The notes beneath the pieces were generated by a model that saw nothing but the letters and a program-made list of their open reading frames with translations, was not told where the DNA came from and did not search any database. A stretch of 64,000 nucleotides of DNA from Paenibacillus luteus (lineage in GTDB: Bacteria > Bacillota > Bacilli > Paenibacillales > Paenibacillaceae), in assembly GCF_006542765.1 (NCBI RefSeq), contig NZ_SKCD01000055.1, positions 186,001 through 250,000 of the forward strand, given 5' to 3'. The translations under genes were made by a program, and so were the position numbers. Positions 60,643-64,000 of this stretch are shown one piece after another; the first letter of the stretch is position 1, and each line of letters begins with the position of its first letter.

Positions 60643-62805
60643 TTGCAGCAAGATTCTTTCATACCATTCGGCTTTCAATATTATAGGTCTCCCACCCCTT
60701 ACCGGGATCAATGGGAGCAGGATCTTAAACGGATATCGGATATGGGCTTCAACTGCGTGAAATATTGGGTACAGTGGCGCGCGAGTGCTCCTAGGGAGAA
60801 CGTTTTTAAGTTCGATGATATCCAGGAGCTTATGGACTTAGCGGCAAAGTATCATTTGAAGGTTGTTTTAAACGTGATTTTCGACGTGGCTCCGGCCTGG
60901 TTCTATAAGAAGTACCCTGAGTCCAAAATGGTGACGGCGGACGGAACCGTAATCGAGCCAAGGGCGCTGAGCTATCGGCAGATCGGCGGAGCGCCGGGCC
61001 CTTGCTATCATCATGGCCCTGCCCAAGAAGAGAAGGACCGTTTCCTTGAGGCGGCCGTGCTTGCTTTTAAAGACCATCCGGCCCTATGGGTTTGGGATTT
61101 GTGGAATGAACCAGAGCTGACGACGGGCATCAAGCGAACGTTAGCCTATGAAAATCAGGTTTGTTATTGCGAACGCTCCCAAGAAGCGTTTGGAGATTGG
61201 TTGAAGGAGAAGTACGTAACGATCGACCATTTTAACGAAAAATGGCAGCGCACCTATACGGATTGGTCGGAAGCAGAGCCGCCAAGAGGGCAGGCGGTAT
61301 TTAATGATCTTGTCGATTGGCGACTATTCATGTCCGATGCGCTAACCGATGATCTTAAACGCAGAGTAACGGTTGTAAAATCGCATGATCAGACTAATCC
61401 GGTCATGGTGCATACGGTTCCTGCCCCGATCTTCAACATGATGACAGCGGGCTCGGATGATTTTAAGCTGGCAGAGCCGTGCGATCTGTTCGGCAACAGC
61501 CTAGGCTCCTCCGCCTGGTCGGCGGATCTGCTCATTTCGGCAGCCAAAGGCAAAAAAATGATCAATTCGGAAATCCATGCGCTTCCGGGCCATACGGCCA
61601 TGAAGCCGAAGAAGCTAGAATTCCGGGAATTAAAGCAGCATATTCTGATCCCGCTGGCACGGGGCATTAGCGGCTTCCTCTTCTGGCAGTACAGGCCGGA
61701 AGTGCTTGGCCATGAAGCACCGGCGTGGGGAAGCACTTATTTGGATGGCAGCGAAACGCCTTGGCTTAGGGATATGGCGGATTTGAACCAGACCATTCAA
61801 ACGAACCGAGAGCTGCTGGAGACGGCGGCCCGACCGTCGGACGGCATTGCCATCTTGTACAGCCCAGAGAATCAGATTGCCAATTTCTCTGTGTACACGC
61901 ATTTGGACACCTATAACGATTCCGTGCAGGGCGCTCATAAGCTGCTGCATGATTTGAACTACAAGGTAGAATTCATTCATGAGAAAGATGTCACCCAGGA
62001 AGAACTGGCTAAATTCCGCTGCTTATGGATGCCGTATCCGCTTTATTTGAATGCGCAGCTATGCGGCGTTATTCGGGAGTGGGTAGCAAATGGCGGAACA
62101 CTGATCTCGGAATGCTCCTTCGGAGCGCTTATGGCGGAGAATGGCAGCCACAGCTACCAGGTTCCCGGCTACGGATTTGACGAAGTATTTGGCGTCCGCG
62201 AGACGTGGATTCATTCCGTTGAGCATCTGGATCACAGCTACCACAACGTAACAATTCAATCCACAACGACAATTCCGCTGGTCAGCCGTACAGCCGCAAA
62301 TGCCGATGGGGCTCCTTTGGCCGGAGCTGGCTACTATTATAAATCCGATATTGAGCTGCAAGACGGCGTAAAGGTTTTGGCTCATTTTGCGGAAGACCAA
62401 TCGGCAGCGATGACCAGCTCAAGCTACGGCAAAGGCAAAGCCGTGTGGATCGGTACCTTGCTCGCCGCGGCCTATTGGCAAAACGGAAGCACAGGCACAT
62501 TGCAAATGATCGGCAGCCTCCTCAAGGAAGAGCTGGCGCTGCAGCCGTACGTTGAAGTCCAAAGCGGCACGCTTAGAGCCGATCTGTTGGAGCGGGAGCA
62601 TGAAGGCAAGCTGGAGCGACTGCTATTCGTTCATAACTGGGGAGTAGAAGCGACCTACGGAACGGTACAGCTCCCTGCAGCTTTCGGTCAAGCGCTGCCT
62701 TGGTTTGAAGACGGCTCCGCCGCTGTTTCCAAGTCTGTTGCTGCCACCGAACTTCTGAACATTCAGCTGGAAGCGGGAGATATTCAAGTGTATCGGCTTG
62801 TTTAA
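60643..62805 (+). CDS. beta-galactosidase, GH42
   Basis: 720 residues. The TIM barrel starts FIPFGFQYYRSPTPYRDQWE; the acid/base is Glu156 (WDLWNEPEL) and the nucleophile Glu310 (INSEIHALPGH). A trimerisation domain follows (GIAILYSPENQIANFSVYTH; WMPYPLYLNAQL; GGTLISECSFGA), then a C-terminal beta domain. It has no signal peptide, so it acts on imported galactosides. The TTG start at 60643 follows GGGGTG by seven bases. The in-frame start at 60454 lies upstream of the S5 promoter and is rejected. Confidence 0.93.
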   Translation: MQQDSFIPFGFQYYRSPTPYRDQWEQDLKRISDMGFNCVKYWVQWRASAPRENVFKFDDIQELMDLAAKYHLKVVLNVIFDVAPAWFYKKYPESKMVTADGTVIEPRALSYRQIGGAPGPCYHHGPAQEEKDRFLEAAVLAFKDHPALWVWDLWNEPELTTGIKRTLAYENQVCYCERSQEAFGDWLKEKYVTIDHFNEKWQRTYTDWSEAEPPRGQAVFNDLVDWRLFMSDALTDDLKRRVTVVKSHDQTNPVMVHTVPAPIFNMMTAGSDDFKLAEPCDLFGNSLGSSAWSADLLISAAKGKKMINSEIHALPGHTAMKPKKLEFRELKQHILIPLARGISGFLFWQYRPEVLGHEAPAWGSTYLDGSETPWLRDMADLNQTIQTNRELLETAARPSDGIAILYSPENQIANFSVYTHLDTYNDSVQGAHKLLHDLNYKVEFIHEKDVTQEELAKFRCLWMPYPLYLNAQLCGVIREWVANGGTLISECSFGALMAENGSHSYQVPGYGFDEVFGVRETWIHSVEHLDHSYHNVTIQSTTTIPLVSRTAANADGAPLAGAGYYYKSDIELQDGVKVLAHFAEDQSAAMTSSSYGKGKAVWIGTLLAAAYWQNGSTGTLQMIGSLLKEELALQPYVEVQSGTLRADLLEREHEGKLERLLFVHNWGVEATYGTVQLPAAFGQALPWFEDGSAAVSKSVAATELLNIQLEAGDIQVYRLV

Positions 62806-62854
62806 TTTGCTCTATCGCTCTCCTGCTAGTAAATGCCTTATTTGTTGAGCTCGC

Positions 62855-62896
62855 GGGTACTTATGTTGTAGACCATACAACGTAGGTACCCTTTTT
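62855..62896 (+). terminator. dispersed hairpin repeat, copy 2, with T tract
   Basis: GGGTACTTATGTTGTA, GACC, ATACAACGTAGGTACCC, then TTTTTT. It shares TATGTTGTA-GRCC-ATACAAC with the hairpin at 2443-2483. Here it sits 50 bases after the GH42 stop and would act as its terminator. Confidence 0.82.
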
Positions 62897-62990
62897 TGTT
62901 CAAAATGCGTTGTAAGCGAGCTGTTTGGATGCATATGTGGAGGATAGCCGCTGCTAGAGCGGTAAATAGGGCACATTTGAACCGATTTTT

Positions 62991-63043
62991 CAACCATTTC
63001 GCAGTATTGCCCCCTAATCAAAATTGATGCAATCGCTTACATT
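62991..63043 (+). promoter_or_regulatory. regulon promoter S6 with overlapping cre
   Basis: ACCATTTCGCAG at 62993-63004, then TATTGCCCCCTAAT. TACATT at 63038-63043 lies 34 bases after the box. The cre site TGCAATCGCTTACA (63028-63041) overlaps the -10. Confidence 0.72.
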
Positions 63044-63143
63044 TGAGGTGCGTACGAGTGTAAGGCAGCCCTCGGAACGCCCATGACCTGGGGAAGGAGG
63101 AACGGGGCAAGCGTTTTATATCTCATTAAGGGGAGGCAACGAA

Positions 63144-64000
63144 ATGTTTAGGATGACTCTTGCACGAAAATGGGGCATGCTGGCTATCATCGCAATTTTG
63201 CTCGTATCGACGTTAGGATTGCCGGGCTCAAGCGACAAGGCTTACGCGGCAAACACGACCTACTACGTCGATTCAGCAGCTGGCAGCGACTCTGCGAGCG
63301 GTACTAGCACGAGTACAGCATGGAAAACACTAACGAAAGTAAATGCGGTCACGTTCCAGCCCGGCGACAAAATTTTGTTCAAAAAAGGGGGCAGCTGGAA
63401 TGGGCAGCTGCATCCGCTTGGCTCCGGCAGCGCGGGCAATCCGATTACGATTGATGCCTACGGTACGGGGAGCCGTCCGCTTATTAACGGCGGAAGCATC
63501 GCTTCCGGTGCAGCCGTTTATTTGGTCAACCAGCAGTATTGGGTCATTCAAAATTTGGAGATCACCAACCATTCAGGCTCAGACAATTCGGGAACGGCTA
63601 CGGTGGGCGGAGTTCCTCGGCACGGGATTTATATCGAGTCGAACGGCGGCGGGAAGCTTAATTATTTCCGAATCGCCAATAATTACGTTCATGACGTAAA
63701 TGGCTGCTTTAACTGCGGAGCAGTTGCGCCGCATACGAACGGCGGCATAAGCATGTTCGCTGGCGGCGGGTACGACGGCTTCAACGATGTTATTGTGGAG
63801 AACAATACCGTCGATCATGTCGGACGGAACGGCATTAACATTTGGGATGCCAGCTATCATACGGGCGACCAGACGGTTGTCGTCGCCTCGCAGCTCAGCA
63901 CCGGCCTGAAGGTGCAAAATAATAGCGTTTCCTATACGGACGGTGACGGAATTTTGGTTTTTGGATTCAAGGATTCCATTATTCAATACAACGTCGCTAA
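63144..64000 (+). CDS. secreted right-handed beta-helix protein, 3' end outside window
   Basis: 285 codons are visible with no stop. A signal peptide (ARKWGMLAIIAILLVSTLGL, then a site near AYAA) is followed by YYVDSAAGSDSASGTSTSTA, WKTLTKVNAVTFQPGDKILF and PLINGGSIASGAAVYL. These match the beta-helix of the 1544-residue SLH protein segment by segment, but without its two binding repeats in front. It is a paralogue, probably a lyase or hydrolase acting on the same polysaccharide. The ATG follows GGGGAGG by seven bases. It is driven by the S6 promoter. Confidence 0.85.
   Translation, partial: MFRMTLARKWGMLAIIAILLVSTLGLPGSSDKAYAANTTYYVDSAAGSDSASGTSTSTAWKTLTKVNAVTFQPGDKILFKKGGSWNGQLHPLGSGSAGNPITIDAYGTGSRPLINGGSIASGAAVYLVNQQYWVIQNLEITNHSGSDNSGTATVGGVPRHGIYIESNGGGKLNYFRIANNYVHDVNGCFNCGAVAPHTNGGISMFAGGGYDGFNDVIVENNTVDHVGRNGINIWDASYHTGDQTVVVASQLSTGLKVQNNSVSYTDGDGILVFGFKDSIIQYNVA

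Overview
The window looks like a piece of a Paenibacillus-type chromosome (Firmicutes, Paenibacillaceae). This is inferred from AGGAGG-type ribosome sites, lipobox substrate-binding proteins, YesM/YesN-type two-component systems with AraC output domains, an S-layer-homology (SLH) surface enzyme, a T-box in front of thrS, CcpA-type cre sites and many glycoside hydrolases. It is a chromosomal region; I see no rRNA, tRNA, CRISPR array, transposase or phage genes.

Layout. 1-1.8 kb: end of a DppC/NikC-type permease and its two ATPases. 2-5.2 kb: a small ORF, a repeat-rich intergenic stretch and two secreted low-complexity proteins, one with five 47-residue Ser-rich repeats. 5.3-10.2 kb: a deacetylase-like protein with an altered metal site, a GT2-GtrA glycosyltransferase paired with a phosphodiester glycosidase, and small unknown membrane proteins. 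10.5-17.6 kb: a CDF transporter, a SUFU-domain protein next to a NADAR protein, an internally deleted uridine-kinase remnant, a CcdC-like protein, a lipoprotein, a MerR regulator with an MFS exporter, and a small membrane protein. 17.9-31.8 kb: a fucoside-utilisation locus (GH95, Gfo/Idh/MocA oxidoreductase, an unrecognised barrel-type protein, GH29, AraC regulator, CUT1 ABC transporter, YesM/YesN pair). 31.8-37.1 kb: two unknown proteins, 1.3 kb of intergenic repeats, a divergent pyruvate kinase and an AraC regulator. 37.1-42.3 kb: T-box plus thrS, then metQ-metN-metI behind a leader that resembles an attenuator.

42.5-64 kb forms one catabolic unit: a kinase-less sensor, a YesM/YesN pair, a serine hydrolase with a GH2 beta-mannosidase, a CUT1 ABC transporter, a PrsA-like foldase, a 1544-residue SLH beta-helix protein, a GH42 beta-galactosidase and a second beta-helix protein running off the end. 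Six promoters here carry the same box (core ACCATTTCGCAG, often followed by TTG and a C-rich stretch). In all six the last G of the box lies 34-35 bases before the -10 hexamer. A seventh, weaker copy is at 33. Several also have a cre site at or just after the -10. I infer that this is the operator of the local YesN regulator and that the region is one activator-dependent, glucose-repressed regulon. This is the most interesting signal in the window.

Other structure not explained by genes: a roughly 26-base GAAATAGATCTA/TAGATCTA repeat with alternating 72- and 51-base spacing at 33.8-34.1 kb, recurring with the 51-base spacing at 54.5 kb; a hairpin family shared between 2.45 and 62.86 kb; a 10-base tandem repeat; a degenerate hexameric AC-rich tract; and three or four genes whose ribosome site is followed by ATT or ATA rather than a usual start codon.
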